A DNA stretch of 64,000 nucleotides from assembly GCF_001468485.1 (NCBI RefSeq), contig NZ_LODI01000046.1, positions 1-64,000 of the forward strand, given 5' to 3'. Positions within the stretch are counted from its first letter, which is position 1, and each line of letters starts with the position of its first letter. The translations under genes were made by a program, and so were the position numbers. Shown here one piece after another: positions 9,225-20,616 of the stretch. The notes under the pieces were generated by a model. That model worked only from the letters and a program-made list of their open reading frames with translations, searched no databases and was not told the DNA's origin. This stretch comes from Pseudoalteromonas sp. H71. GTDB taxonomy: Bacteria > Pseudomonadota > Gammaproteobacteria > Enterobacterales > Alteromonadaceae.

Positions 9225-11240
9225 TTATACTTTAAATTCGTCTACCGATAAACGCAGCTCTTCGGCTAGTTTTGCAACTTCAGAACTTGAGATGTTAGTT
9301 TGACTTGCGCCTTCAGCTGTTTGTTCTGCAATAGCAACAATAGACTCTAAACGTTCGCTAATTTCTTCAGCCACTTGTTGTTGTTCAAGTGCTGCTGTTG
9401 ATATTTCTTCACTCACGTCATGGGCTTGTGATACCGCAAAGGTAATTGAATCAAGCGCGGTACTTGCTAGGTCAGTTTGCTCCACACACGATACCGCACG
9501 TTGCTTACCTTTAGTCATTGCTGTTACAGCCGCTTCTGCGCCAGTTTGTAGCGATTCAATCATTGATTGGATCTCTTGGGTCGATTCTTGCGTTTTACTT
9601 GCCAGTGAGCGTACTTCGTCTGCTACAACGGCAAAGCCTCGGCCGTATTCACCTGCACGGGCGGCTTCGATTGCGGCGTTAAGCGCGAGTAAGTTAGTTT
9701 GATCTGCAATACCACGAATAACATCAAGTATGCTGCCAATCGATGCGCTATCTTGATGAAGCTTATTAATAACTTGTGAAGCGTCATCGACTTCGCGCGC
9801 AAGTTGCTCGATAGTTGCTTTGTTATTGTTTGAAATACCTTTAACACGTTCAGCTTCTTTATCTGCGTTTTTAATTTCGCTTAATGCTTGCTGTGCACTA
9901 TTACTTACTGTTTGCGATGTGCTGCTCATTTCAGTCGTTGCTGTTGCTGCTTGCTGCACTTGTGCCTGCTGATTGCTAATAGCTTGGCTTGATTCAGCAG
10001 TAATGGCTGAGGTTTCTTCTGATGCAGCTGCTAATTGAGTAGAACGAGAAATAATACCTTTAATTAAGCTGCGTAAGCTGTCTATTAAGGTATTACAGCT
10101 TTTTGATAGCTCGCCAAATTCGTCTTTAGCGCTGTCATCTAAGCGTTGAGTCATATCACCACTGGCTACAATATCTAAAATTCTGTTTACTTCGGCAAGT
10201 GGTTTTGTAATACGGCTTACGGTTATATATGCAATGGCGATGGCAAGTAAAGTTGCGATAACCATGCCAACCCACGTCCATAAATTTGCTGAGTCTACGT
10301 CATTACGAACGCCTTTTTGCAGCTCAAAAGCAACATTACTTGCTTGCGAAACTAACTCGTCAATTTGATTAAGCGCTATTTTTGTTGCGGCTTCTGAATC
10401 GGCTAGCTCTTTTTCAGTGAGCGCAATTGAATCAATTAAACGTTTTTTATTCGCGGCTAAACTGTTATTACCTTTTACGTTACTCTCAAGTGCTTCAACA
10501 TGCTCTTTGAGGTCATTAAACAAGTCGCTATGGCTTTGCTCAATAGCCGGTTTAATTAGCGCAACAGTGCGTGTTACTTCTTCAAGGTAATAGGTTTGCT
10601 CGCTTTTAACGATATCTAATGTGGTTAACGTTTTTACTGTTAACATATCGGTACTGTTGGTAACCACCGACATAAAGTTATTTTCTAAATTATTTGCAGC
10701 TTGAAAAGCGCGAGGGTGGTCTTGTTCAAACCCCTCTATATCTATTATGTCTAAAACGACTGAGTTAGCGTCTTCAGCACTAAGCTCAATGGCTTCAATT
10801 TGTGCAGAGAGTGTTTTATTTAGCGCCAGTTGTTTATTTTTATCTTCGAGTAAGTTTTCGACAATACTTAAAAAGTTTTCATAGGTTTGCTCAACACTTT
10901 GGCTGCTTTTGCTTAGTTCAGGATCGTTTTTAACAACGCTCTGAAGCTGTGCATGGAGCTCGTTGAATGATTTTTTTTGTTCGAATACTCTTTTTTTAAT
11001 GGGTTCAAGTTCACTTGCCGATGAAGTATAAAAACTTGCTTGTGCTGCTTTACTCATTAATATGAATTCAGCTTGTAGCTCTGAACTTTTGTTTAATGCA
11101 GGTAATGATAGCTGGTTCACCTGCTGAGTAGAACGGTCTATATTAGCTATTTTAATTAACGAATTGCCGCCAATAATTAAAAGTAATAGCGTGATAAATA
11201 TAAAACCACCCCAAATACGTTGGCTCACTGTTAGATTCAT
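9225..11240 (-). CDS. Methyl-accepting chemotaxis protein
   Basis: 671 residues from the ATG at 11240, which has GGA eight bases upstream; a GTG at 11252 is a weaker alternative. One TM helix at the N-terminus (about 6-28), a long helical periplasmic sensor (about 30-320) and a second TM helix at about 325-345. A HAMP domain and a cytoplasmic signalling coiled coil follow; its hairpin tip reads [20 protein letters not shown], the region that contacts CheA and CheW. The ligand cannot be read from sequence; the all-helical sensor resembles four-helix-bundle or HBM-type sensors. No other che genes are nearby, so this is an orphan receptor. Confidence 0.93.
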   Translation of the reverse strand: MNLTVSQRIWGGFIFITLLLLIIGGNSLIKIANIDRSTQQVNQLSLPALNKSSELQAEFILMSKAAQASFYTSSASELEPIKKRVFEQKKSFNELHAQLQSVVKNDPELSKSSQSVEQTYENFLSIVENLLEDKNKQLALNKTLSAQIEAIELSAEDANSVVLDIIDIEGFEQDHPRAFQAANNLENNFMSVVTNSTDMLTVKTLTTLDIVKSEQTYYLEEVTRTVALIKPAIEQSHSDLFNDLKEHVEALESNVKGNNSLAANKKRLIDSIALTEKELADSEAATKIALNQIDELVSQASNVAFELQKGVRNDVDSANLWTWVGMVIATLLAIAIAYITVSRITKPLAEVNRILDIVASGDMTQRLDDSAKDEFGELSKSCNTLIDSLRSLIKGIISRSTQLAAASEETSAITAESSQAISNQQAQVQQAATATTEMSSTSQTVSNSAQQALSEIKNADKEAERVKGISNNNKATIEQLAREVDDASQVINKLHQDSASIGSILDVIRGIADQTNLLALNAAIEAARAGEYGRGFAVVADEVRSLASKTQESTQEIQSMIESLQTGAEAAVTAMTKGKQRAVSCVEQTDLASTALDSITFAVSQAHDVSEEISTAALEQQQVAEEISERLESIVAIAEQTAEGASQTNISSSEVAKLAEELRLSVDEFKV

Positions 11241-11377
11241 ATGGATTTCCACTCAAAGATACTTTAATTAAAACTTATCGGCTTTTATTCGGATAAGTTA
11301 AGTAATTAAAATCAATTACTTTAATTAATTTTAACTATTAGTTTATAAATCTAACAGATGTATTGGAATTTTTCAGG

Positions 11378-12196
11378 TTATTTAGGTAAAAAGAGCCACT
11401 TTTCTATAAATAGATTTTTTGTTTTAAGTTCCATTAACGTCATCCCGTTACCCCATACACAGCCAGTGTCTAAGGCATGAACATGGTTAACCCCTGTTTT
11501 ACCCTCAAGAGATGCCCAGTGACCAAAAACAATATCATTCTTAAGTATGGCAATGTTAGGGTGCATAAACCAAGGTGTTAACGAATTACTATCTGCTATT
11601 GCGCCTTTTGCATTAAGGTCAAGCATATTATTGCGGGTTAGAAAACGCATTCGGGTAAAGTAATTGACTATGTATCTAAATTTTTCATAGTCATTAAGTG
11701 TTGTTGACCACGCTTTAGGATGAGGAGAGTACATATGCTCAAAAAAGTTTTTTGCATTCCCTGATTGATAACAACTTTGAGCAAACTGTGCGTGTTGCAA
11801 TGCCTCTTCAATTGACCAATCAGGATTAAGTCCTGCGTGTGAAATAAAGCAATTATGTGTTTCTAAATATAAAGCGAGTGGTTGGGTTTGTAAAAAAGAG
11901 ATGTAACGTTTAAGCAAGTTGCTTTTAAATATAGGGGCTAATTTATCTTTTGGGTTAGTCGGCTTATTTAAAAAGTGGCAAGCAATCATGTGTAAGTCAT
12001 GATTACCCAGTGTGATGGTCATGCTATCTTGATGTTGATAGATGAAATCAATGCAAGCAAGTGAGTCTGGCCCTCGGGCAACAATGTCACCAACTAAATA
12101 TAGGTGATCTTTACTTGGGTTAAAATCAACCCGTTGTAATAAGGTGCTAAATTCTTTAAAGCACCCTTGTAAATCACCTATTGCATAATCGGCCAT
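11378..12196 (-). CDS. apaH: Symmetrical diadenosine tetraphosphatase
   Basis: 272 residues. It hydrolyses Ap4A to two ADP and also removes Np4 caps from RNA. Calcineurin-like metallophosphatase motifs: GDLQG at 7-11, VGDIVARGPDS at about 35-45, GNHDLH at about 64-69, and a late GHWASLEG. Last gene of the lptD-surA-pdxA-rsmA-apaG-apaH operon, 12 bp after apaG. Confidence 0.96.
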   Translation of the reverse strand: MADYAIGDLQGCFKEFSTLLQRVDFNPSKDHLYLVGDIVARGPDSLACIDFIYQHQDSMTITLGNHDLHMIACHFLNKPTNPKDKLAPIFKSNLLKRYISFLQTQPLALYLETHNCFISHAGLNPDWSIEEALQHAQFAQSCYQSGNAKNFFEHMYSPHPKAWSTTLNDYEKFRYIVNYFTRMRFLTRNNMLDLNAKGAIADSNSLTPWFMHPNIAILKNDIVFGHWASLEGKTGVNHVHALDTGCVWGNGMTLMELKTKNLFIEKWLFLPK

Positions 12197-12208
12197 ATAG
12201 CGTTTTTG

Positions 12209-12598
12209 CTAATGCAAAATATTAGGGCAAGCTAAACGAAACACATTGATAGGTGCTTCAAACTCTGCACCAAACTCGTTGCGTAGCGTGTAGTGGCCTT
12301 GCATTGTACCTACCGGAGTGTCTAGGATAGCACCACTGGTGTATTTGTAACTTTCACCTGGGCCAATTGTTGGGGTTTCGCCAACAACGCCTTCGCCTTC
12401 AACTTCAACTTCTTTGCCGTTTGCGTCTGTAATTAACCAATAACGGTGCAATAGCTTAGCACTGCATAAGCTATGATTTTTTATTGTTACAGAGTAAGCA
12501 AATACGTACTTTTCGATTTCAGGCTGCGATTGACCTTCAACATAAAATGTTTCTACAGACACCTTTACAGGTGACCCAATATTACTGCTCTTTGTCAT
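12209..12598 (-). CDS. apaG: ApaG, Co2+/Mg2+ efflux-associated protein
   Basis: 129 residues, full length for the ApaG/DUF525 beta-sandwich family. Typical features are [19 protein letters not shown], and the [22 protein letters not shown] loop region. The biochemical role is unsettled; mutants of relatives show altered Co2+ tolerance. It overlaps the end of rsmA by 17 bp and sits in the conserved operon just before apaH. Confidence 0.95.
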   Translation of the reverse strand: MTKSSNIGSPVKVSVETFYVEGQSQPEIEKYVFAYSVTIKNHSLCSAKLLHRYWLITDANGKEVEVEGEGVVGETPTIGPGESYKYTSGAILDTPVGTMQGHYTLRNEFGAEFEAPINVFRLACPNILH

Positions 12599-13388
12599 AA
12601 ATCCAGTTAGCTATATCGATAAATTGTTGTAGAGACAAGCTTTCAGCACGTAATGTAGCATCAATACCTATGCTTGCCATTTCATCGGCTGTTAGTAAGT
12701 TGCCAAGACTGTTTCGTAATGTTTTACGACGTTGATTAAACGCTTCTAAACAGACTGTGTTGAGTATTTTTACGCTTTTGGCTGTACGTTGCTCTGGCTT
12801 TTTAGGAATTAAGCGAATAACTGCAGAGTCAACCTTAGGGGCAGGCTTAAAGCACTCTGGTGGCACTTCAATTACAGGCATTGCATTACAGTAGTACTGA
12901 GTCATTACACTTAAACGACCAAACGTTTTACTACCAGGGCCTGCAACCATGCGTTTTACAACTTCCTTTTGAAGCATAAAGTGCATGTGCTCAATGTTAT
13001 CGGCAAACTCAAAAAGATGAAATAACAATGGCGTAGAGATGTTATAAGGTAAGTTACCAAACACTTTTAACTTTTTGTCATCTTTAACTAAGCTTGCAAA
13101 GTCGTATTTCATTGCATCGCCTTGGTTTACTGTTAATTTTGGCCCTAAAAAAGGGTGTTCAATTAAGCGTTTTGCAAGGTCTTTATCTAGCTCTACAACC
13201 GTTAGGTGTCCGCTAAGTTCAGCTACAGGCTCGGTGATTGCACCTAGGCCTGGGCCTATTTCTACTAAATTATCTTCTGGTTTAGGATCGATTGCTGAAA
13301 CTATTTTATCGATGATCATTTCATTGAATAAAAAGTTTTGTCCAAAACGTTTTCGGGCGCGGTGTCCTAAATGTACTTTATCGGTCAT
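12582..13388 (-). CDS. rsmA: 16S rRNA adenine-1518/1519 dimethyltransferase
   Basis: 268 residues (KsgA). It transfers four methyl groups from SAM to two adjacent adenines in helix 45 of 16S rRNA. N-terminal [12 protein letters not shown]-binding [11 protein letters not shown] at about 43-53, and catalytic motif IV NLPYN at about 114-118. Start overlaps the end of pdxA by 4 bp (ATGA), indicating coupling in the lptD operon. Confidence 0.98.
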   Translation of the reverse strand: MTDKVHLGHRARKRFGQNFLFNEMIIDKIVSAIDPKPEDNLVEIGPGLGAITEPVAELSGHLTVVELDKDLAKRLIEHPFLGPKLTVNQGDAMKYDFASLVKDDKKLKVFGNLPYNISTPLLFHLFEFADNIEHMHFMLQKEVVKRMVAGPGSKTFGRLSVMTQYYCNAMPVIEVPPECFKPAPKVDSAVIRLIPKKPEQRTAKSVKILNTVCLEAFNQRRKTLRNSLGNLLTADEMASIGIDATLRAESLSLQQFIDIANWIYDKEQ

Positions 13389-14377
13389 TGATTCTGTGCT
13401 TTTTCATGGGCGAGCTTGATTGCTTCGCGGATCGCTAATTCAAAACTTCCAACATCAGCGGTGCCTGTACCAGCTAAATCTAGCGCTGTACCGTGGTCAA
13501 CTGAAGTGCGAATAAAAGGTAAACCCAACGTGATATTCACCGATTTACCAAATCCTTTGTATTTTAGCACAGGTAAACCCTGATCGTGATACATAGCAAG
13601 TACGGCATCGGCTTCAGAAAGGTATTTATCTTGAAATAATGTATCGGCAGGTAGTGGGCCAATTAAATTCATACCCTGGCTTCTTAAAATATCAAGGGTA
13701 GGGGTAATTGTATCTATTTCTTCACGACCTAAGTGACCATCTTCACCTGCGTGTGGGTTTAGCCCACAGACTAATATACGCGGCTTTTCAATACCAAACT
13801 TGGTACGTAAGTCGTGATCTAAAATAGTGGCAACCTTGGTCAGGCGGTCTTCGGTGATTGCACGAGAAACATAAGCCAGTGGAATATGTGTTGTCACAAG
13901 CGCAACACGAAGTCCTTCAGTGGCTAATAACATGACAACATCTGCTGTGTTTGACTGCTGTGCAAAATACTCAGTATGGCCACTGAACGAAATACCGGCT
14001 TTATTAATAATGCCTTTATGAACAGGGCCTGTAACTACAGCATCGAATGTGCCATCCATGTTTTTTTCGCTTGCGATACGCAAGGTGTCTAACACGTATT
14101 GGCCATTAGCATCGTTAAGTACGCCTAGCTCTACATCATCACCTAAATTGACTTGATGAATATACACACAGCCTTCAGGTGTTGCTTTAGCGGGAGCGTT
14201 TTCATCAAACTCAATTAGGTTGATAGGTAAACCTAACAGCTTTGCTCGTTCTTTTAATAGTTTGGCATCAGCAAGCACAACAAGTTGTGCGTCCCATGCT
14301 TGCTGAGCAAGCGTAATAAGCAAATCTGGACCAATACCGGCAGGTTCCCCTGGTGTAATTGCTACTCTTAAGGTCAT
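13385..14377 (-). CDS. pdxA: 4-hydroxythreonine-4-phosphate dehydrogenase
   Basis: 330 residues, full length. NAD(P)- and metal-dependent oxidation of 4-phospho-hydroxy-L-threonine in pyridoxal phosphate synthesis. Signatures: [13 protein letters not shown] at 7-19, TGPVHKG, the metal-binding histidine in [21 protein letters not shown], and [15 protein letters not shown] near the C-terminus. Two bases separate it from surA, so co-transcription is nearly certain. Confidence 0.98.
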   Translation of the reverse strand: MTLRVAITPGEPAGIGPDLLITLAQQAWDAQLVVLADAKLLKERAKLLGLPINLIEFDENAPAKATPEGCVYIHQVNLGDDVELGVLNDANGQYVLDTLRIASEKNMDGTFDAVVTGPVHKGIINKAGISFSGHTEYFAQQSNTADVVMLLATEGLRVALVTTHIPLAYVSRAITEDRLTKVATILDHDLRTKFGIEKPRILVCGLNPHAGEDGHLGREEIDTITPTLDILRSQGMNLIGPLPADTLFQDKYLSEADAVLAMYHDQGLPVLKYKGFGKSVNITLGLPFIRTSVDHGTALDLAGTGTADVGSFELAIREAIKLAHEKAQNQ

Positions 14378-14379
14378 AT

Positions 14380-15675
14380 TTATTCGTCTGTAGGGAAAAT
14401 TTCAACATGGGCTTGTTCGCGCATTTCTTGCTGCCAGTTGAAGCTTTCTTCTTTAAATTTACGGTTAAATAGCATGCCATGTGCGCGGTTACGTTTAGCT
14501 AACTCAGTTTTATCAGCAACACGTTTGTCGAGTAGTTGTACTATATGCCAACCAAACTGGGTTCTAAATGGCTCACTAATCTCGTCTTGCTTGAGCGATA
14601 GTAATGTATCTCTAAACGCAGGAACGTAGGTTGTTGGATCAGTCCAGTCGTATTCGCCGCCTTTAAGTGCAGAGCCTGGATCTTCTGAATATTCTTTCGC
14701 GAGTTCGCCAAAATCAGCGTTGCCTGCACGCAAGTCTTTAGCAAAACCAGCAAGCATGTTACGTGCTTTTTCTTCGCTTAAAATTATCGAAGGTTCAATA
14801 AGTATATGGCGCGAGCGAACCTCAGTTGTTTCTACCACTTGTAGGCCACGCACATCTTGGACTTTAATAATATGAAAACCAGCACCTGAGCGAAGCGGTC
14901 CTACAATAGCGTCTTTCTTTTTGCTCTTTACAGCTTCAGCGAAAAGAGAAGGCATTTCGTTTATACCCATCCAACCTAATTGGCCTCCTTCAAGTGCTTT
15001 TGAGCCGCTTGATGATGAGATTGCAATGCGTTTAAATTCTTGGCCATCGTTAAGTAATTCAATAACTTTATCAGCACGTGTTTTAGCCGCTGAAATTTCT
15101 TCTGCTGTTGCTTCGTTAGGAATATCAATCAGGATGTGGCCAATGTCATACTCTTCAGCACTTTGACCTTGGCTAGCCATAATTTTTAATAAATTATCGA
15201 CTTCTTGCTCACTGATATAAATACGTCGATCAACATTTGCGCGAGTAACCTGTTGTGTTGTGATCTCTTTACGTATTTCTTCACGGTATGCTTGAAAGCT
15301 ATCGCCTGATGCTTCAACTGTGCGTCGTAAATCGCTAATTGTGCCGCCTTGCTCTTTTGCTATGTTAGCGAGCGTTTGATCTAATTGGCTATCAGAAATT
15401 TGTAACCCCATGCGCTCTGCCATTTGCATCATTAGTGCTTGGCTAACTAAACGCTCCATAGCTTGCACACGTAAAGTTTCGTCTTTAGGTAATTGCTGAC
15501 CTTGTTCTTTTGCTTGTTTTTTTACACGATCAACAATGGAGTTTACTTCGCTTTGTAAAATAACACCTTGGTTTACAACGCCAACAACTTTGTCTATTTC
15601 TACTGGTTCAGCAAATGCACCTTGGCACAGACTGATACTTAAAACGGTTGATACTAATAATTTTTTTAAAGTCAT
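14380..15675 (-). CDS. surA: Periplasmic chaperone and peptidyl-prolyl isomerase SurA
   Basis: 431 residues. Sec signal peptide ([17 protein letters not shown]), an N-terminal SurA helical domain ([17 protein letters not shown] onward), then two parvulin domains. The first begins at [11 protein letters not shown] (about 178) and the second at [10 protein letters not shown] (about 288). It escorts outer-membrane proteins, including LptD encoded just upstream, to the BAM complex. Lies 39 bp after lptD. Confidence 0.97.
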   Translation of the reverse strand: MTLKKLLVSTVLSISLCQGAFAEPVEIDKVVGVVNQGVILQSEVNSIVDRVKKQAKEQGQQLPKDETLRVQAMERLVSQALMMQMAERMGLQISDSQLDQTLANIAKEQGGTISDLRRTVEASGDSFQAYREEIRKEITTQQVTRANVDRRIYISEQEVDNLLKIMASQGQSAEEYDIGHILIDIPNEATAEEISAAKTRADKVIELLNDGQEFKRIAISSSSGSKALEGGQLGWMGINEMPSLFAEAVKSKKKDAIVGPLRSGAGFHIIKVQDVRGLQVVETTEVRSRHILIEPSIILSEEKARNMLAGFAKDLRAGNADFGELAKEYSEDPGSALKGGEYDWTDPTTYVPAFRDTLLSLKQDEISEPFRTQFGWHIVQLLDKRVADKTELAKRNRAHGMLFNRKFKEESFNWQQEMREQAHVEIFPTDE

Positions 15676-15714
15676 GTTCTATTTACTACTCTTGCTAATA
15701 GTATGTTTGTGATA

Positions 15715-17961
15715 CTAGTTATTAAGAAAATACGGTCTACGATAGCCAAAAATACCTTGTTGTAATAGTTTTTGTGCATCATAGCGGCTTTTACTACCCA
15801 GTCCTTTTAGTACAAAATTAAAACTAATACCTGAATCAAAGGTAGCTTGTTCTGTACCTATTGACTGATTTAAATCAGTTTCGATCTGGCGGTGACCAGT
15901 AATCTGGAACGCCCAACAGCATGATTCATACTGTAATCCACTTAATATTTCGACGCTTCGGTTGTTTTCAAGGTCACGGTGGTAGCTTGCAATAAACTGC
16001 CATTCATCACTTATTGGAATACTTGTGAATACACCTGTTTGCTCGATTGTATTTCCTGAGACATCATTTGCATAGCGATGGTTCAATTGCACTAGCTGAT
16101 TATTATCACCTTTGTAATCTAACGTGGCATTTGATTGGATCATCTGTTTGCTGTCAGTGTTGTATTGTATCCCCGCAGAGAAATACCAACGACGGTGCCA
16201 ATGTAACATGGTTTGCGCTGCAAATAATGCATTGTAATTTGTATCTGAATTTAAATTTTGCTCGGTTGGCTTGGCATCATCAGATAAATAAAATATTTGT
16301 CCGGCACTAAAGTTAAAAATTTCTTCTTGTTTTTTATCAAATAAACGCGTTGTTGCACCCAGCGTAAACTGATTTGCAGCGGCTATTCGATCAACGCCAG
16401 AAAAACGCGTATCTCTAAATAAGCCGTAATAATCGTCTTGTAATTTGGTTGTATCGTATAAACCAATATCAGACTGATCCTTGTTAGGTGTATATAAATA
16501 CTGAATTTGTGGCTCTAACGTTTGAATACCATCTTCTACAAGGTAGGAAGTATCGCGCTCAAAATTAAGCTGAGAATATAAACGTACTTTTGGCAAAGTA
16601 CGCGATACGCTTTGCTTAAACTGTGTGCCAGATAGGTCACCTTGTTGGTCGTAGTTTGTTTGTAATAAGCTAACTTCAGATAAAAATGACCATGCGTATT
16701 GATCGTAATCAAACCGCGCTTTTGGCTCAATATGAACTCGTGTTGCTTGATCTATGATTGCTGAGCTATTGGTAAAATGGCTCAACTCGCCAGACACGCT
16801 AAAATCAAAATGCTCAAATTTCCAAGGTGCTGTTTGTGTAAAGCTAATTTGTGGGATCGCTGTGTACGACTCTAAGTGGTCACCCAGCACCTCAAAGTTT
16901 TGTACTTTTATATCGGTCCGCCATGTGTCACCTAAATGGGTCAGTACGCCGGTACGATAAAGTTGAGTGTCAGTTTTACTCGCATAACTTGATTCTAAAT
17001 CAGTAATGTAGTTATCGTCGCTTACATTGGTAACGTCTACACTTGCTCGCCAGTTTTCATTAAAGTAACTTTTTTGCTGCCAATGGAACATGTAGCGCTC
17101 ATCAAGCGCTGGTTCTGAGTCATCTTTGTTTAGATATTCTATTCCTATTAGGCCTTCATGTTGCTTGGTTAAGTATCTAAACTCGGTTTGTAACTGTAAA
17201 CCTTTGTTAGCCATATAACGAGGCGTGATAGTGGCATCTAAGTTAGGTGCAATATTCCAATAGTAAGGAGTAATGGTTTCTAAACCATACTTGTCTGAGC
17301 TTGAAATACTAGGCGTGAGTAATCCCGACTTACGGCGCTCGTCTAATGGAAAAGTAAAATAAGGTAAATATAAAACAGGGGTATCTAAAATTCGCAGTAT
17401 GGCATTGTGAGTTTCGCCCCAGCCTTGTTCGCGAGATAAGTTAATCTCGTCGGCTTCAATTTCCCAAGCTGGCGTTTCTCCCGGACAAGCAGTAAAGCTT
17501 GCATTCATCAGTACTAAGCCAGAATCGTTTATAGTGAGCTTTTCAGCACCACCTTTGCCTTGTTGTTCTGTAAGCTTGTAATCAGCACCTAGTAAGCTTA
17601 TTTCTGAATTATTTAAATCGGCATTTAAACCAGAGCTATTTACGTTACTTACAGCATCGCGATATACAATTGGGCCAGTGGCATTAAGTAAACCACGTTG
17701 CTTGTCTATCAATGCAGTTTGTGCGGACAAACTCATATTAACGGTGTTAATATCAACATTGCCGCTAAATTCGGCACTTTGAGTACCAAGGAGTTCTACA
17801 TCATCAGCTTTAATGTCAACATTACCAAGCTTAATGCCAGGTAGCGGTTGCCAAGCTCTGGTTTGCATTGAAGTGCCACAAAGTTTGTGTGTCAGTTCAG
17901 TTTCGGCAAGCGATGGTGCGCTAACTACGCTTAGCATCAAAATGCCCCAGGTTTTGCTCAT
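15715..17961 (-). CDS. lptD: LPS-assembly protein LptD
   Basis: 748 residues, normal for the family. Signal peptide (LMLSVVSAPSLA), then an N-terminal beta-jellyroll of the OstA/LptA type (GNVDIKADDVELLGTQSAEF region), then a large beta-barrel with many alternating aromatic strands and an aromatic C-terminus. It forms the outer-membrane LPS translocon with LptE. Cysteines occur near the N-terminus (KLCG) and as an adjacent pair near the C-terminus (ESCCWAF), as expected for the inter-domain disulfides. First gene of the operon that continues through surA to apaH. Confidence 0.97.
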   Translation of the reverse strand: MSKTWGILMLSVVSAPSLAETELTHKLCGTSMQTRAWQPLPGIKLGNVDIKADDVELLGTQSAEFSGNVDINTVNMSLSAQTALIDKQRGLLNATGPIVYRDAVSNVNSSGLNADLNNSEISLLGADYKLTEQQGKGGAEKLTINDSGLVLMNASFTACPGETPAWEIEADEINLSREQGWGETHNAILRILDTPVLYLPYFTFPLDERRKSGLLTPSISSSDKYGLETITPYYWNIAPNLDATITPRYMANKGLQLQTEFRYLTKQHEGLIGIEYLNKDDSEPALDERYMFHWQQKSYFNENWRASVDVTNVSDDNYITDLESSYASKTDTQLYRTGVLTHLGDTWRTDIKVQNFEVLGDHLESYTAIPQISFTQTAPWKFEHFDFSVSGELSHFTNSSAIIDQATRVHIEPKARFDYDQYAWSFLSEVSLLQTNYDQQGDLSGTQFKQSVSRTLPKVRLYSQLNFERDTSYLVEDGIQTLEPQIQYLYTPNKDQSDIGLYDTTKLQDDYYGLFRDTRFSGVDRIAAANQFTLGATTRLFDKKQEEIFNFSAGQIFYLSDDAKPTEQNLNSDTNYNALFAAQTMLHWHRRWYFSAGIQYNTDSKQMIQSNATLDYKGDNNQLVQLNHRYANDVSGNTIEQTGVFTSIPISDEWQFIASYHRDLENNRSVEILSGLQYESCCWAFQITGHRQIETDLNQSIGTEQATFDSGISFNFVLKGLGSKSRYDAQKLLQQGIFGYRRPYFLNN

Positions 17962-18073
17962 TTATTGACCCTAATGCTGTGTGTATAAATATAATTTACA
18001 CATAATAAAGGAAAATAATGGCAAATACAGTAATTGACCTAATTAACTTAGTTAAAAATAGATATCTTATAAA

Positions 18074-19075
18074 ATGACACGCTTTGATAATTTACAACAG
18101 TTCATAATGGCCCACTTTGGCAAACAGCCAGATACACTTGAGGCCATAACCGGAGATGCAAGCTTTAGGCGTTATTTTCGCTTAACAATTAATAATCAGC
18201 ACTTTATTGTAATGGACTCCGATCCACTAAAGGTCAATAACGCACCGTACTTATCTTTGAACCAAGTTTTTACCGACCAAGGCTTTTTGTTACCGCATAT
18301 TATTAAAAGTGATGAACAACAAGGGTTTTTTATTTTAACTGATTTAGGCAGCACACACTTAGCCGACATGCTTAATGATGCAAATAGAACCGGTTACTAC
18401 ACACAGTTAATAAGTTTATCAGCCAAGTGGGCAAAAACGCCTGAAGCCTCAGATATGTTGGCCTATGGTAAAGACTTTATAGCGCTTGAATTATCGATAT
18501 TTAGCCAATGGTTAGTAAAAGATTTTATTGCTGAAAACGTTGATAAAAATCAGCTTAAAATGTGGGAGTCGAGCTGCGATCTACTCACTAAAGCCATGCT
18601 TGAACAGCCCACAGTAACAGTGCATCGCGACTATCATAGCCGTAATATTATGCACAGCAATTCGCAGTGGGCGATAATAGATTACCAAGACACCGTGCGC
18701 GGGCCGCTTTGTTACGATTTAGTTTCGTTATTACGCGATTGCTATTTTAAGCTACCTGATGATGAGCTCGCTCAACTATTAGTATTTGGTTATAACGAAT
18801 TTAAACGTCAAGGCTTAGTCGCTAACACGTCGTTTGAGCAATTTAAAGTTTGGTTTGACTTAACCGGTTTACAGCGTCATTTAAAAGCCGCTGGTATATT
18901 TTGCCGGCTGTATTTACGTGATGGTAAAACAGGTTATTTAGCTAATATTTTGCCCACCCTTGAGTATATTACAGAAATTGCTGCACGTTACCCTGAGCTC
19001 AATGCGCTCGGTGATTGGGTTAAAAATACAATAGCGCCAAAAGTGATTAAAAAATTAGAGCAGGTAAGCTTATGA
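18074..19075 (+). CDS. amgK: N-acetylmuramate / N-acetylglucosamine kinase (AmgK-type aminoglycoside phosphotransferase fold)
   Basis: 333 residues with the APH kinase fold. N-terminal EAITGDASFRRYFRL is the nucleotide-binding strand region, the catalytic loop reads VHRDYHSRNIM (about 184-194), and the metal-binding aspartate is in IIDYQDTVRGP. It overlaps the start of murU by 4 bp. AmgK and MurU form the cell-wall recycling bypass that turns anhydro-MurNAc-derived MurNAc into UDP-MurNAc without passing through GlcN6P. Confidence 0.93.
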   Translation: MTRFDNLQQFIMAHFGKQPDTLEAITGDASFRRYFRLTINNQHFIVMDSDPLKVNNAPYLSLNQVFTDQGFLLPHIIKSDEQQGFFILTDLGSTHLADMLNDANRTGYYTQLISLSAKWAKTPEASDMLAYGKDFIALELSIFSQWLVKDFIAENVDKNQLKMWESSCDLLTKAMLEQPTVTVHRDYHSRNIMHSNSQWAIIDYQDTVRGPLCYDLVSLLRDCYFKLPDDELAQLLVFGYNEFKRQGLVANTSFEQFKVWFDLTGLQRHLKAAGIFCRLYLRDGKTGYLANILPTLEYITEIAARYPELNALGDWVKNTIAPKVIKKLEQVSL

Positions 19076-19737
19076 AAGCCATGATTCTAGCTGCAGGACG
19101 TGGGCAGCGTATGATGCCGCTCACTCACGCTATGCCTAAGCCTATGCTTAAAGTGCAAAATAAACCATTAATAGAGCACCATGTTAATAATTTGAAGGCC
19201 GCAGGTATTACCGACATAGTGATAAATCTTGCATGGCAAGGTGATAAAATTAAAGCGTACTTCAAAGATGGTAGTCAATTTGGTGTAAGTATTGTGTATA
19301 GCCAAGAGGTTGAAGGCGGCCTTGAAACCGCAGGGGGAATTATTCAAGCACTTCCCTTATTAGGTGAATCGTTTATTGTGATTAATGGCGATGTATTTAC
19401 CGATTACGATGTAAGCTCACTTATGCAATTGCATTTGCAGCCAGGAGAGGCGCATTTGGTGCTTATTGAAAATCCACCTCATAATCCTGATGGCGATTTT
19501 GCATTGAGTCATTTATCGCCTGAGAGTCCAAAGTATACGTTCTCGGGTATTAGCCGTTATCAGGCTGATTTTTTTAATGGTTTAGAGCCAGGCATTCTTC
19601 CACTTGGGCCGTTACTACGAGAAAAACTAAGCAAACACTTAGTGTCAACAGAGCTTTATATTGGTAGTTGGGACGACATAGGCACACCAGCGCGTTTAAC
19701 GGCATTAAATGAGCGCTTGGCGCAGGCCGACACATAA
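19072..19737 (+). CDS. murU: N-acetylmuramate alpha-1-phosphate uridylyltransferase
   Basis: 221 residues. The nucleotidyltransferase signature MKAMILAAGRGQRMMPLT is at the N-terminus, followed by PKPMLKVQNKPLIEHH, GLETAGGI and the metal-binding VINGDVFTDYD. It converts MurNAc-1-P and UTP to UDP-MurNAc. Translationally coupled to amgK, which makes MurU the likely assignment over other sugar nucleotidyltransferases. Confidence 0.94.
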   Translation: MKAMILAAGRGQRMMPLTHAMPKPMLKVQNKPLIEHHVNNLKAAGITDIVINLAWQGDKIKAYFKDGSQFGVSIVYSQEVEGGLETAGGIIQALPLLGESFIVINGDVFTDYDVSSLMQLHLQPGEAHLVLIENPPHNPDGDFALSHLSPESPKYTFSGISRYQADFFNGLEPGILPLGPLLREKLSKHLVSTELYIGSWDDIGTPARLTALNERLAQADT

Positions 19738-19758
19738 TTAATAGGAGTAGCAGTTTAC

Positions 19759-20616
19759 ATGTGGGGAAAAATACTCGGATTTTGTTTTGGCTTTATGTTT
19801 GGCAAAATTTTTGGTGCTATTTTAGGTCTATATCTAGGGCATTTATTTGATAAAAGTTTAAAAAATAATTTTGATAAAGCAGGTGGCTTTTCAAGTTTAT
19901 TTAATGGTGACGATGTTCATCAACGCCAAGCGTTATTTTTTTCCAGCTGCTTTGCAGTGATGGGCCATATTGCAAAGTCTAACGGCCGAGTAAGCGAAGT
20001 ACATATAAAAGCCGCCAGCTTATTTATGGATGAAATGGGCTTAAAAGGCGAAGAGCGCCGCGAAGCTCAGCATGCGTTTCAGGCGGGTAAGCAAAGTGAC
20101 TTTTCATTAAAAGAAACCGTTCATGATTTTAAAGAACGTTTTGCTAAGCGTCATGATTTACTGCAATTATTTTTAGAAATACAAATTCAAATGGCGTTTT
20201 CTGATGGCATTTTGGCTGAGCAAGAAAAGCAATTACTGAGTGAAGTAAGTAAACAGCTAGGCATTTCTAAAACTCATTTTGCGTTTGTGCTTAAACGCTA
20301 TCAAGCTGAGTTTAATTTTAGAAAACAGCAACAGCGTTATCAACAGCAGCAAGGGCAAAGTAGCAGTTATAAAGAAGGTTCAGGCCATCATGTGCCACCT
20401 AATAACAACATGAATCGTACTCAAGCGCTTGGGCTTTTAGGGCTTAACGAAGGAGCAACAGAGCGAGAAGTAAAAGTAGCTTACCGTAAGTTAATGGCGC
20501 AACACCACCCAGATAAATTAGTATCGCAAGGTTTACCAAAGCATATGATGGAATTAGCCGTTAAAAAAAGCCAAGATATTCAAGCGGCCTATGAATATTT
20601 AAAAAAGGCGGCGTAA
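19759..20616 (+). CDS. djlA: Co-chaperone DjlA
   Basis: 285 residues. A single N-terminal membrane segment of glycine-rich pattern (ILGFCFGFMFGKIFGAILG) anchors it in the inner membrane. A central TerB-like helical domain (about 50-175) is followed by a Gln-rich linker (KQQQRYQQQQGQ) and a C-terminal J-domain with the essential HPD (AQHHPDKL). It stimulates DnaK ATPase activity. Its 3' end overlaps the convergent DUF3530 gene by 18 bp. Confidence 0.96.
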   Translation: MWGKILGFCFGFMFGKIFGAILGLYLGHLFDKSLKNNFDKAGGFSSLFNGDDVHQRQALFFSSCFAVMGHIAKSNGRVSEVHIKAASLFMDEMGLKGEERREAQHAFQAGKQSDFSLKETVHDFKERFAKRHDLLQLFLEIQIQMAFSDGILAEQEKQLLSEVSKQLGISKTHFAFVLKRYQAEFNFRKQQQRYQQQQGQSSSYKEGSGHHVPPNNNMNRTQALGLLGLNEGATEREVKVAYRKLMAQHHPDKLVSQGLPKHMMELAVKKSQDIQAAYEYLKKAA